Assembly: GCA_023376005.1 (NCBI GenBank)
Contig: CM042150.1
Coordinates: 77,088,296-77,152,295 of the forward strand
Source: Doryteuthis pealeii
Lineage: Eukaryota; Mollusca; Cephalopoda; Myopsida; Loliginidae
Direction: 5' to 3'
Length of the DNA: 64,000 bases
Shown here: in pieces, positions 51,613 to 62,879 of the stretch
Numbering within the stretch: position 1 is the first letter of the stretch
Layout: each line of letters begins with the position of its first letter
Position numbers and translations under genes: made by a program
The notes under the pieces: generated by a model
Told to the model about the DNA's origin: nothing
The model's input: only the letters and a program-made list of their open reading frames with translations
The model's database searches: none

Positions 51613-52435
51613 TACGATTAGTTACGTATTGTAGCAACATGGTTTCCCGCTGATTATTGCTTATTGTAGGCAACTGCCTACATATGTTTTATTTGTGATA
51701 TTTTAGGCGTTACCTTCGAGTGATGTAAAAATAGCAAAAATAAATGGTGAAGTAAAATACACTAACGTAAAAAATAAATAGAAAAATAAACTTGATAAAT
51801 CATCTGAAGTTAAGATTTATACCTTTATATATTTCTTTCCATCATCAGCCATTATTTGACGACTCGAGATGAATCGAAAATTGAATTAACGTATCTGGGC
51901 AATCTATCTTAGTTATTTATAAGAAAGCAGTTGCAGAAAACTAGAATATAAATCGGCCTTCAAAGTCGGGGTAAGCAGATCGTGCGTCATTTTTCACAGG
52001 ACAATTAGGAGCCAAACCCCACAAGAACAGCTCACTTCTCCTCAACGCTGTATGTCGGTTCCAGCCGCACAATTAATTCTAGATCCGACGATGCCCTCTG
52101 GCGCCACCTCATTGACATCTTGGTAAGATTCCAAGATGGAAAGGTGCCCGGTCGAAATGACTGGTATCATCTTGAAGTTTTTGTACATTTCAAATCTTTG
52201 AGTTTGCTAGTTCCATGCTCTTTCTTTGGGTACTAATAAAAACCGATAATAATAATGATAGAGCTATAATACTTAGAAGAGAGTTGAGAAAACTTGGTGT
52301 CAGTCGGGCTACAGCACTACTACGCAGCGGAAGCTAGAGAGATGCCTCTTAATAGTAGCTCAAAACAATGTCATTCCACCCAATTAGGTAAATGCTAAAA
52401 CATAAGACTCAAGAGTGTAGCAAGTGCAGGTTACA
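51613..52435. other. Unique sequence; possible retroelement 3' end at 51980-52260
   Basis: 52000-52122 is less AT-rich, preceded by TTTTTCACAG and followed by GTAAGA on the plus strand, so it could pass for an exon of 123 bases with one open frame. The frame (TIRSQTPQEQLTSPQRC and on) matches nothing I know. The block runs on to an AT-rich tail with 'aataataatgat' (about 52245), which would also fit a retroelement 3' end. I cannot decide between the two. Confidence 0.3.
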
Positions 52436-52437
52436 TG

Positions 52438-52496
<59 letters not shown>
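52438..52496. repeat. Compound (GA)n(ACAG)n microsatellite
   Basis: GA to 52457, then a tetranucleotide ACAG run. Confidence 0.95.
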
Positions 52497-52497
<1 letters not shown>

Positions 52498-52499
52498 GA

Positions 52500-53570
52500 G
52501 AAACACAAAAATAGTAAAAAAGCAAGAACGATTGAATGAAGAATGTTTTCCACTCTGAACTGTTGAAAGGACTGCATTTTCCCTAAACAGACTAATGTTA
52601 AATGAATTCAATAGAATCTGTCCTGAAAAAGAGACACAAAACCCTCTGTTATTTTAAGATAAAAATGAGTCAATCTTGAAGATATCAAATCTTGTTATAA
52701 TTACCAACGAGAAAATAACTTCTGAACTAGTGGACAACACACCGCGCTCCAGTATATTCCAGAGTAAACTTAAAGGAAAGCGAAGACACTGCATAAATAC
52801 ATGGACATTGCCAAAGACCCCGCACCCCCCCCCAAAAAAAAAAACAACAAAAAAAAACGACAAAAACTGGGAAACATGAAAGAAAAATTGAGACCCAATC
52901 ATATTTGGGACCCGTTAACAGTAAAAATGACTTGGAAAAAAGAGGAATTAGAAACTTGAAGTAGGATTGATACCGTCAGACTGCAGGAAATTCATGAGAA
53001 AAGTCCTGGAGAGTTCAGAAAAGTTGGTACCACTCGGACATCAGCACAGGGGACCAAATGTCTACCGGTGTAGAAACTCGCATAAAATGAGTAAATAATG
53101 AGACGTCTTATTGTGTTTAGCTGTACTCATGTGGACAAAAGGAAATCGTCTCACCAGTAATAATAGTGAATAACTCTTAAATACGCACAAAGCGTTTCAC
53201 ATTAGAAATGGAAACTACCGAAGATTCGTTTAGCCTTTAGGGCATTTGTGGAATCGAGGAACTTCGAGAAAAAGTCCGTGTACAGTGTGAATAGTTGACT
53301 TCCTTTAGGAATGGGTCGAATGTACGCAAATAATGAGTGATGTCAAATATAATCATCGCTCCCGGGTTCAACATTTCTTTAATGGTTGTGTATGAAAAAA
53401 AGATAGAAAACAACCGTTTAGAATAATCTTAAAACACGCACACATACATGCACTTTATTTTAAATAAAAACATCGTGGTACTAAATAAAAGCCGCTTTAT
53501 CAGCGAGGCTTAGAATGCGCTGACTGCATTTTCTGCAGTGGGATAAGATCCCCCTTCCCCTGAAATGATG
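52500..53570. other. No gene recognised
   Basis: AT-rich sequence with a C-run and A-runs at 52821-52858. Frames are short and without domains. Confidence 0.4.
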
Positions 53571-53574
53571 TGTC

Positions 53575-53760
53575 CTAGGTACGATACTAAACTTAATGAG
53601 ATTATAAAGCCTCAGTTCTTGAACTCTGGAGAGTGTGGCGTACTCCATCCTACAAAAAAGTAAATATCAATGTACATTGAACGAATTCTCTAATCTCTAG
53701 GCATAAAATAATCCTAGACGTATTGAAATGCCTTTAAAATCAATCAATAATAGGAATAAC
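53575..53760 (+). repeat. Family D, short forward copy
   Basis: 'cttgaactctggagagtgtg' (head/core) and the end module 'gcataaaataatcctagacg', 'attgaaatgcctttaaaatc'. The subrepeats are missing, so it is internally deleted. Confidence 0.55.
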
Positions 53761-54179
53761 AATGTATTTCAGTCAAAAAACGGAATAAACATTTAGAATA
53801 AATATTACACAATTTTGATATTTTAGATAATTAAATCAAAACAAAAACGGCACCATGTTAAACGTTCTAAAAATATCAGAATTAATTAAAACAAAACTTA
53901 ATTACAAATAATGCAGTGTTTATACAACGAAGAAACACTTTTTTTAAAAAAAAGTGCAATCATTAGTTTGTTAAATATTTAAGTATTTGAGATTGTTATT
54001 AATAATTTTTATTATCATTAGTTTTTCATTTTCGAATTCTATTTGCTTTTTATCGTATCTTACACAAACTGTCACTTGACAACGAAGAATGGCACGCAAT
54101 GGAAACTAGAATAATAAATAAACTAAAAGATATGAATAAATCAATCTTAGTATAATAAAGTTGGTGGAGTGGCCTAATG
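53761..54179. other. No gene recognised
   Basis: Very AT-rich unique sequence. Confidence 0.4.
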
Positions 54180-54399
54180 ACAGCGAGAGAGCCTATAGCC
54201 TTTTCACTAGTGCTAGACCAGGGAGATTGATTTTACTGAAGTGGAGCGCCACATCTACAGTTAGCTTCCCACTTTACTGCACAGATAAGATTACCCAATT
54301 AATTACTACTCATACGCTGAGTTGGCGGGGGCTGGTATTGAACCAGAATCAATGCGATCCCTAGGCGTGTGCTCTATCGACTGGGCTAAATCGGCCCCT
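54180..54399 (-). mobile_element. SINE family B, reversed copy
   Basis: On the minus strand it starts GGGCCGATTTAGCCCAGTCG (A-box region), has a diverged B box near 54337-54350, and 'gcgtatgagtagtaatt' and 'ctggtctagcactagtgaaa' in the body. It aligns with 18465-18700. Confidence 0.75.
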
Positions 54400-54514
54400 G
54401 AGGATAATACCTGTGTTTTAAAAGATTATTACAAATAAGGCGCCGGCCAATCAGAGACAGGAGTATTGAGTGACTTGAGAGCTGTTATTTATACTTCTAT
54501 GATATAGTCCATGT

Positions 54515-54655
54515 TCTCGTAGCTAAGTTGGTTAAGCAGCTGTCTCTTACAAAAATAATTCTCTAACAAAGAAGGGAGTGAGTTCACGTCATATCAGAAG
54601 CTTATTCTTGCTCCCAATGTAGACGTTCCTCGTTGTTGTAAAATTGAACGGCAAT
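54515..54655 (+). mobile_element. SINE-like element family F
   Basis: TCTCGTAGCTAAGTTGGTTA (A box) and GTGAGTTCACGTCA (B-box-like); end block 'cgttcctcgttgttg' as in 4219-4335. Better preserved than the first copy. Confidence 0.6.
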
Positions 54656-54659
54656 AAAA

Positions 54660-55650
54660 AGTAATCAGGAAGATAATGTCATTCAAAATTATAGAAAATA
54701 ACTGTATCTAAATTATGAGATATTTAAAATCATCTATAAACATTTTTGATATATTTATGTAAACGGTAGATATGTGAAAAATAAATCAAACTGTTGATTT
54801 CATAATTTGAAAAAATAAAAAATAAATAAAAAGATTCGTACTCTAACAAATGTCCTATTTAGAATAAGCGATTTAAAATTCTTCTAAAGTGTTATTGACT
54901 TCTCATGAAGAGATTCTATTATTCACTACATTCCTGGCATGGATTCCATCTCCACGTGTTTTTTTATCTGGTAATTTTATTAAACGGTATAAGACAGAGA
55001 CAGGAGGAACGTAAACGAATACTTTTATTACTTGTCATTTAAATCAACTTTCCTAGATCTGGCTTCTCTAAATATATAACCGAAGCAGTACTTCCCACAA
55101 AATCCTCATTAAATGGCAAATAGATGTGACCATGTTTAGAAGCGATGGAGAATAGAGTTCTTTTAATTTCAAGATTAGAATAAATAAAGAAAACGGACAA
55201 AGGCAAACAGAAACAATACATCGTCTAGCATGGACACACACACTCACAAACGTATAACTAAAATAATCATTCCCTTGCCTACCTGTTACTAGAAGTTTCA
55301 TGCGTTAAAAATAAAAATAAAACACAATCATCAGATGCAAGACGTTGGAAAGCAAAAGTTTTTTTTTAACATAAACGGCAAAATTAATCATCAAATACTG
55401 AAAGTTCTAGCGTAATACAGAAGATTAAGTTACCGTACAGCGTTTTAGTGGAAGTTGTAAAAAGATACTTTGAAAAAATTCTGCATTCATTATTGTGTTT
55501 AAAAAATACGACCCAAAAACTTATGGAACTGCTAGTAACACCTGAGCAAGGGAATGTGAAGCAAATAATTATTTTAGAATAATTATTTTAGTTTTTTTAT
55601 ACAGTCTGCATCCGAGCACTTTATTTTATCTAGCGTTCTTAAGCAATTGT
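54660..55650. other. No gene recognised
   Basis: AT-rich unique sequence. Overlapping minus frames (55039-55221, 55068-55301) show no domain. Confidence 0.4.
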
Positions 55651-55675
55651 TTTGCCGCAAATAGTTTTTCCTCAT

Positions 55676-55727
<52 letters not shown>

Positions 55728-55750
55728 GAGGAAAAACTATTTGCGGAAAA
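55651..55750. repeat. Hairpin with a (TA)n loop
   Basis: Arms TTTGCCGCAAATAGTTTTTC plus CTCATT (55651-55676) and the reverse complement at 55725-55750 are almost identical. The space between is (TA)n (55679-55725). The transcript would fold into a long stem with an AU-rich extension. Confidence 0.85.
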
Positions 55751-55754
55751 AACC

Positions 55755-55759
<5 letters not shown>

Positions 55760-55847
<88 letters not shown>
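55760..55847. repeat. (TA)n microsatellite
   Basis: About 88 bases of uninterrupted TA, one of the longest in the window. Confidence 0.95.
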
Positions 55848-55848
<1 letters not shown>

Positions 55849-55849
55849 G

Positions 55850-56269
55850 GAGAGTTAGTATACTGCATTAATCCTTACGTACATTCCGTTCTGAGGAAAG
55901 AAAAAAAGTTGAATAATAAAAATAATGAAAAGTTCTTTCTACTTTCTATCTGAGCGCCTGAACACTTCTCAGTTCTTTACCTCGAAGAACGCACATATTA
56001 TTTTACCTGACACTCGTAAGATTTAGCATTGGCCTACTTACAAAGAACTTGAAGTTTATTAAGCAATGGCATCGCACCAGATCTCCTCATGCAATAAGCA
56101 CCTGCAGCAGACAGACTTAATTGTGAACGAACAAGGACAGAAAACATACAGAGAATGGCACACAGACAAATTGTTATTTTTAGCACCGGTACGTAAGTTC
56201 ATTTGGTATAGGTATTGCGTGTTCATACAGAGGATTTAGAAGTTAATGTAGACTCGCTCATTCTGGAAA
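55850..56269. other. No gene recognised
   Basis: Unique sequence without recognisable features. Confidence 0.4.
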
Positions 56270-56440
56270 ATACACAATCGAGTGACTTAAATAAGCGGTT
56301 TCGTTGCTATGTTAATGTACATGTTAAAACGGTCTTTCATTTAGAAATGCGAAGAGGTTTTAGACTAGACTGTCTGCATTTCAAGAGTAAGCACTTGGTT
56401 TTCTAAAGCGATTTTCAATTGCTATACGGCCTCGTTCTCA
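56270..56440 (+). repeat. Diverged direct repeat (pair with 57640)
   Basis: 'atgcgaagaggtttt' and 'gtaagcacttggttttctaa' recur as 'atgcaaagaggttct' and 'gtaagcacccggttttctaa' at 57757-57820. A 63-aa frame here is not kept in the partner. Confidence 0.55.
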
Positions 56441-56944
56441 AAAGTAATGAGACTTGTGGCTTAAAATATGTTATCAAATGAATTATTATCAACTTTATCC
56501 TCTTAAAATTAGTTACCTTGGGAAGATAAACATCGACGATGACTATGTTGTCATTTCTAGAAACAGCGCTGGAAATATTCTACCGGTACTGACTTGCGAT
56601 GTTTTTTCGTCATGAAAGTAATATTTGTTCTTAACAGTTTTCTAATTGCAACCATAGAGCTGCTATTTAATTGTTTGTAACAGGATATAACAAGGACTTG
56701 GAACACGTATATAAAGGAGTTGTCGTACTGCGGAAATATACAGTTTACTCAAAAATTGTGTCTAGAAAAAAATCAGATGATTTTTGTCACATGACAAATA
56801 ATATTGCGTCATGCCGTTCCGTCCCATTGGCATAAAATTTGATCTCGTGTTCCGTTTTTTGTGGCAAAAAAAAACAAACTGAGAGACAGTTATAGACTGA
56901 ATTCTTGCACATATTTCCAAGCTCAACATTGATTAATGTCCTGG

Positions 56945-57260
56945 GTAGTGTACTACATTACATCCAGTGATGAGGCACCAGTTTTAGAGCTCTGAAGTAT
57001 GTGGAGTCAAACCTTTGTTGCAATTACTCATAGGTCAACCATGACCTTGTAATACATTTTAGAGTCCCGTTTACGAGTCAAATTGACCTTTTTAAGATTA
57101 AATTTAAAATAAGTTTTAACTTTACTAATATATTGGCTCTTAAAATATTGATATTGCAAGTAACTATGAAACCTTTACCTGTTTGAAATGATTGTGAACC
57201 TTATTATTACATTGGCCCTGAAAACATTGTTATTGCAACTAAATCTACCTATTTAAAATA
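56945..57260 (+). repeat. Family D, forward copy
   Basis: 'gctctgaagtatgtggagtc', 'cattttagagtcccgtttac', then two diverged subrepeats ('ttggctcttaaaatattgat', 'ttggccctgaaaacattgtt'). Confidence 0.55.
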
Positions 57261-57439
57261 AGTGAGTAGATATATTTGTGTTCCATAACAGTGAAACCGA
57301 CTTCTGAAACACCGATTACCGATAGATCACAGAATTTAATCAGCGATGAACATTTCCAATACTTAACAGGATGACCACTTAAGCAACAGCAGGTACTGTA
57401 CGCAACCAGATTCCTTTGTTTATGAAAATGATTTGATTC

Positions 57440-57560
57440 GGCATTAAATGACATGAAAAGGCTTGATATACCGTAAAACAAAACAACCAACTTAAACTGA
57501 CTTCGGCATTAAATAACCCAACAAGAGTTGTCATGTCGTAAAGACCAACCAGCCATTCAA
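57440..57560 (+). repeat. Two family D end modules in tandem
   Basis: 'ttcggcattaaatgacatga' (57437) and 'ttcggcattaaataacccaa' (57503) each lead to a 'ccgtaaaa'- or 'cgtaaag'-type joint and an (A/C)-rich 'accaacc' end. The second is nearly the consensus. Confidence 0.6.
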
Positions 57561-57639
57561 CAGCCTTCAAAATTGATCAGATGATTTTGAACCAGAATTA
57601 CCAACCTAAAAAAAATTAAAGAAATAGTCTCATTACTTC

Positions 57640-57840
57640 CTAGACTGAACTTGAATATGTTAAAAACAATTCTTAGAAAGGCGAAGATCCAATCTCAAAA
57701 TCCATGGTCTCACGAGACTTACGGGAGCCACCAACAACACGTTTCTTTTTAAAGATGCAAAGAGGTTCTCTGTCCAGAGGTTAGGACAGCTGAGTTTCTA
57801 TTGTAAGCACCCGGTTTTCTAAACTAAGCTTCTATATTGA
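57640..57840 (+). repeat. Diverged direct repeat (pair with 56270)
   Basis: Second copy of the block at 56270-56440, with the same word order. Confidence 0.55.
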
Positions 57841-58035
57841 CATGGCTTGGGGAATAATAAGAAAAAACTATACATATTGTATTTCTCGATTCAGGAGATG
57901 GGTTAAAAAGAACTTTGTCCCCAAGTAGCTGTAGTTATTATAAGCAATATCTTATATTTAGAAATAATTGTGGTAGGAAAAAATGGAAATGAACCCGACA
58001 GTATGCAGGAAAATAAATAAATGTGGGAAATAAGA

Positions 58036-58111
58036 GTTATGAAGATGATTTAACAATATTTGAATTTTTTGTCGACATTTAAAACGTTTCGTTTATTAAA
58101 TACATATAGAA

Positions 58112-58170
<59 letters not shown>

Positions 58171-58345
58171 TCATCAGGACATTCAACTATTTATATATCA
58201 AGTGATAATCATAGAATAAATGAATATCCCAATATCACTAGGTGATATTTAAATGTCCTGATCGAGACTATAGATCTATATCTATTAATAGGAACATGTT
58301 AGAAATCGACAAAAAACATTTCAAATATTAAATCGTCTTCATGAA
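58036..58345. repeat. Fold-back element with internal (TA)n
   Basis: The outer arms 'gaagatgatttaacaatatt' (58039) and 'aatattaaatcgtcttc' (reversed, about 58323) pair, continuing with TTTTTTGTCGACATTT against AAATCGACAAAAAACATTT. A second inner pair (atcaggacatt / aatgtcctgat) flanks 58174-58263. (TA)n occupies 58115-58169. The element has no coding capacity. Confidence 0.65.
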
Positions 58346-58375
58346 TAATTCTTTACATTTATTATTCCCCTCCCC

Positions 58376-58378
<3 letters not shown>

Positions 58379-58469
<91 letters not shown>

Positions 58470-58483
58470 TGTATATGTGTGTG
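58379..58483. repeat. Compound (TA)n(TG)n microsatellite
   Basis: TA to 58406, TG with a few interruptions to 58483. Confidence 0.95.
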
Positions 58484-58489
58484 AAGTAT

Positions 58490-59110
58490 AAATATGTCTG
58501 AAGCAGAGAAGTACGTTTTCATAATTTCTAATAATTTATTTTATACTATTGTACACGATTTGGTTTAATTTTATAGAAAAGTTACCCGAAATTTTCACCC
58601 CATGCGTTTAATAACACCATTGATTATTATTAAGTCTATAATTAAGAGGTTATTTTGGTTCATCTCGAGAAACTTCTGTTTTTAATATCTGATATGCTTT
58701 CTGTTCAGTATTTAGATAACGTCTGCATATTTTTCAGTTTTTTCTATCACTTTTGTTAATTGAAAGTTCTTTAAATTTAGATAATGTCTTCATGATGTGT
58801 CAAACGTTGGGAATAAAATATAGAAAAAATTAAAGTAACTAGAACAGCATTCAGCCTAAGAATGTATACTCAAAGTGTAATGAATGTATTTAACAACTAA
58901 AAACTTAATATTACTGCGTTACCTACGACACGAATACGAGTCGATCAATAATTTAGAACTTCAACGCTGAGAACGCTACAGAGAAACTACAACCTCTTTA
59001 AAATTGCTTTAGATGGAAAGCACTAGTACTCAGCTAGTACATTAAAAAATTTCGTTGCATTTTAAAGATGAAAACATGTTAATCATAACTTTAATAATGT
59101 TAAATTCTGG
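58490..59110. other. No gene recognised
   Basis: AT-rich unique sequence. Confidence 0.4.
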
Positions 59111-59119
59111 CTATGACAT

Positions 59120-59335
59120 TAAACCAAATTCGATGGTGATGCTCCAGGTTTGTAGCCCTAGGAAATGCGGAGCATATCTTTATTGCCATTTTCGCAGGCC
59201 CACACATTGACTCTGAGTAGTGGAATCTGTCATGGTTCCATTTATGAGTCAGTTCTTTGAAAAGGATTAATATTAGATAAGAATACTTGAAAACATTACT
59301 GTTTGCGAAGTATTAGACATGGTTGTTTGGTTAAT
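59120..59335 (+). repeat. Family D, forward copy without end module
   Basis: 'aggaaatgcggagcatatc', 'catggttccatttatgagtc', then the subrepeat 'attagataagaatacttgaa'. A G-run follows at 59351-59359. Confidence 0.5.
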
Positions 59336-59419
59336 TGTTGTTTTTTTTTGGGGGGGGGATTTTACAACGAAGACCTATTTTATTAATTCTTTTTGGGTAT
59401 TCAAATTCTTTTTTAAAAC

Positions 59420-59785
59420 TATTTTTATCAATTTAAACCCATAGATAGAACACTAAAAGGTTTTACCGTTCCATGTCAGAGTGGACCTGAGAGTAATAGC
59501 AACGAAGGGGAACTGGAACCTCATCACTTGATGTAGTTTAGGGCGTATCCAGGAAAGAATTTCATATGTATTGATATTAGATAGGAATAGTTACTTGGAG
59601 CCATATAATCGTTTATAAATGAACATTATCGGATATAAGTAATTGAAACCATGTAACTGAGTGTCAATTATTTGCATTTGATTAATAGTTATCATTGTAA
59701 TTAAACATCTACAAATCAACTTTCGGTATTAAATGACACATAGGGTGTTCGTATGCTGTTAGAAAAATAAAATAAACTAAATTAT
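59420..59785. repeat. Two family D fragments in opposite orientation
   Basis: 59420-59550 is a reversed D core and head ('tcagagtggacctgagagta', 'gatgtagtttagggcgta'). 59568-59785 is a forward tail ('attagataggaatagttac', end module 'ttcggtattaaatgacacat'). The two are only ~20 bases apart. Confidence 0.5.
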
Positions 59786-59789
59786 CCAT

Positions 59790-60360
59790 CGATCCCATTT
59801 AACAAAGGGCCAATCATTTAAATTCAATTTTTGATATTATTTCAGGTTGCGATAGTTGTACTGTGCCTAGAGTCAGTGTTCGAACCTCTATAAAAAGACA
59901 AGGATTTTGAATGATGATTTTTGAGGCAAAGTGGATCTATCAACTTCAAAGATATGTACAAAAAAAGCTTTCTTAATATCCAGTCTTTTCACTTCGTTCT
60001 AAGTTATGCAGGGTTAAACTTATCGCACATATATCTTGACAATAATCTTTTCTCATCTGAAATGAATAAACGAACAGACAAATGATGAAATGTGTGCTAT
60101 AATTCACATCTTTACTGTTTTCATCATTTACTAGGCTTAACTTAGTTTGATACAAGGCCAAAAGAATGGGACAGCTCCTAGATCTACTGTTTTAGCTGTC
60201 GCTAGAAAACTGCAGGCCATTTCTAATTCTGTTCTTGGCACACTAGTTAGGCAAAGACAGATGCCTCATCTGTCATAGACCGTCTGATATCTCTTTACGC
60301 AGGTCTGTCATCTTAAATATGTACATTCGAACGTTCACCTTTCAGTTACTTACAATAATT
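59790..60360. other. No gene recognised; one family K scrap
   Basis: Near 60135 'ggcttaacttagtttgatac' resembles the family K end word at 12369. The rest is unique. Confidence 0.35.
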
Positions 60361-60361
60361 A

Positions 60362-60620
60362 ATGGGTGGCACATAACGTTTATTGTCGTAGAAAATGGAA
60401 TCAGCGACCTGAGTTTAAATCCTAGATGAGGGTGTATGCGTTTTCCTTAGGAATAATGCTCATGGGAAAGACATTCATACACCCCTTCTCCTTTCAGTTG
60501 TAGGTAAACAGTAGGAACGACTCTTAATTCTTTAGGTTTTGTTAGGAAACCAGTCTAGTCAATTCAAAGTCAAACCAGTTTTATTCAACTAAAAATTATT
60601 ATGTCACATTCTGTCAGTGG
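60362..60620 (+). mobile_element. SINE family A, diverged copy
   Basis: GGCACATAACGTTTATTGTC (A-box region), GAGTTTAAATCCTAGATGAG (B-box-like), 'tgtaggtaaacagtaggaac' and 'gaaaccagtctag' in order. The tail no longer shows the G-rich end. Confidence 0.7.
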
Positions 60621-60944
60621 GTAAATCCATACTTATAATAAATGTTAACGTTTCTTAAAAAAACGTTATTATTTGTTTAAAAAATGTTAGATTAAGCATT
60701 GCCACCTAATAAAGCAGAGGCTTAAAAAAAAGAAAATATATTTTTTCAAATATCGGGTAAAATGTTTAAAGTTGTTCCTCGATATTCAAGAAATGTTTAC
60801 ATCCCTAATATGAAATGCGTAATATTTGCATATTTGTTCTATCCTCATCAGTACTCAACTTTAGGCGCCATGGGGTTAACAATAAGATGCGATGGATACA
60901 ATGCTTGACAACAAGTGCAGAAATGAGACTTAGAAAAATCTATG

Positions 60945-61275
60945 AAATGTTGGTTGCATTTATGGCATGTCAGTACTTCTTGGGTTATTTGATGCCGAAT
61001 ATGTTTCTTTTCAAGCTATAGATCATTTTCAAATAATTATAGTTTCAAGTTCCTATTCTAAATACTAATAACCTATACACAATTATATTGCTCCAAGTAA
61101 CTTTCTATTTAATAGTATTATATGGCTTCATGTATTTGTATATAATACAAATAATTTGCACATAGATCTATTTGATCCTCTGGATCAGAGAGAACCTGGG
61201 AGGAAGGACATCAACGGGATACTCTAGAACTGGAGCCTTACCAACAGATGCAGTTTAGTGTCATACCCAGGGGGT
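60945..61275 (-). repeat. Family D, reversed copy, nearly complete
   Basis: In the + direction: end module ('tggttgcatttatggcatgt', 'cttgggttatttgatgccga'), two to three subrepeats (61040-61165), core ('tcagagagaacctgggagga') and head ('gatgcagtttagtgtcatac'). This is the clearest example of the whole module order. Confidence 0.65.
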
Positions 61276-61390
61276 CTTACATCCCAAGGGTATTAGAGCT
61301 ATATAAACTGAACCTTCGTCCAGGATTTGAATTCGGGTTGACGAGTCCATTTCTTACGACTCTAACTATTAGACCACGCGCCTCCAACAA
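61276..61390 (-). mobile_element. SINE family A head, abutting family D
   Basis: Minus strand: GGAGGCGCGTGGTCTAATAG (A-box-like) and CGAATTCAAATCCTGGACGA (B-box-like). Only the head and first body block remain. The rest is replaced by the D copy. Confidence 0.7.
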
Positions 61391-61394
61391 AAGA

Positions 61395-61890
61395 ACATAG
61401 AACCTTACCCAAATCCCCAGAAAACATTGAAATCAATGAAAAAAAATGACTTCATTTAAATTTCATTAAAGGACAAAATATGAGGAGCAAATTTTAATAA
61501 CTGATTTGATTAATTATACTAAAAATTACGTGGATTTGAATTTGTTTACATTTCAAATTCAATTTATGGTTTAATGTTAAACTTTAAGTTTAAACTTGAA
61601 ACAATTTGTATTTGACATTTGTACAATATTTCATATGCACGAAATTATCGATGAAAATATAAAAGAAATTAATGGGAAATGCAAATATTTATAAGCTTAC
61701 CTTATTTGTTTATTATCGATCAATTATGATATAAATTTTATAAGACGTGACTCGATCTTGTGCTTAATGGCCAACGGAGGTGTCCTTTAAATCATTATTA
61801 ATAAAATCGTATATGTATATCTAATGTATCTACTGAGTAAATAAAAATGTGATATAAACTGTTAAATTCAAATGCATCACATCGATCTCC
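61395..61890. other. No gene recognised
   Basis: Very AT-rich unique sequence. Confidence 0.4.
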
Positions 61891-61894
61891 AGTT

Positions 61895-62470
61895 GAGAGA
61901 TCGCTCTGTCGCCTGGGACAGTTAAAAACACCAACTACACCCCTGCATGGGTCTACCTGTTGGATGTGGGTGGAGACCCATGATGCTTAAGGACAGAATA
62001 CTGGTGGCTGAGCAGTCTATGGCATGCAACACTTCAATTTGGCTCTTACTTAGTATAGACGATCGGTCGGAGAGGCCCCGCTCTGATCAATTAGCTGGTC
62101 ACATCAAGCTTTAGCACCTATATGATTGTACCGATTGATTTGCCCTTATGTTAAAACCCAACCCTTTTTCTCATATATGTGCTAGAAGGCGTTGGCTGAG
62201 ATCTTAGTGTCAATATCATGACGTTAAGCTGCATCAAAAGGTGAAGTTCCAGTTCTTTAGCTGTGGGGACTGTAGGCTACCCCTTTATTACTTTATTACT
62301 CTTAGGTCCTCTCAGGCTCGGAATGCTAGTACCTGTTAGATTCCCACATCAATGGATTAAATAGCTAAAAAATAGTTTGAAAATTGAATACCCATATACA
62401 AATGAATAAAACAAAACGTCTTCGTCATAAAATAACCAAGGGTTGACATGCCGTAAAATGCAACCAACCA
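61895..62470 (+). mobile_element. Composite element C-D, second copy
   Basis: 'gtggctgagcagtctatgg', 'ctctgatcaattagctggtc', 'gctagaaggcgttggctgag', D head ('atcatgacgttaagctgcat'), core and end module ('ggttgacatgccgtaaaatg', 'caaccaacc'). Same order as 34040-34600, but the part before 61975 has a different head, which does not match the tRNA-like head of the other copy. Confidence 0.65.
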
Positions 62471-62879
62471 GTTGAGAGAATCTATATTAACAATTAGAGA
62501 GAGTTTGTTTGAAGGGCCTTCATAGAAGATCGCATAAGTTGATGCAATGCTACCCAATGTATTTACGAACTTATTGAACTCCTTGGAAGATTCTAACGTA
62601 AACGAAAACATGCTTCTCATAGTGAAAGGGGGCTTCTCATCGACAATGTTTCTTTAACAAAAACAATAGTTAGTCTGAAGACGCAACAAAACGTATTACA
62701 TAATAAATTGGTCTAATCTATCATTAACAATTATAGTAATTTAGTATGGTTGCAACGAAAAACCGGTTAGGTAAATTGGTTTGATTAATCGGCCATGACC
62801 GCAGGGTTTTCTTTTCAGTCTGGGACTTTCATTGAATGAAAGTTACGTGATCAAGCTACAAGTTCAGCGATGAAATATC
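62471..62879. other. No gene recognised
   Basis: Unique AT-rich sequence. The 87-aa minus frame at 62357-62620 overlaps the D end module and is not a gene. Confidence 0.4.
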
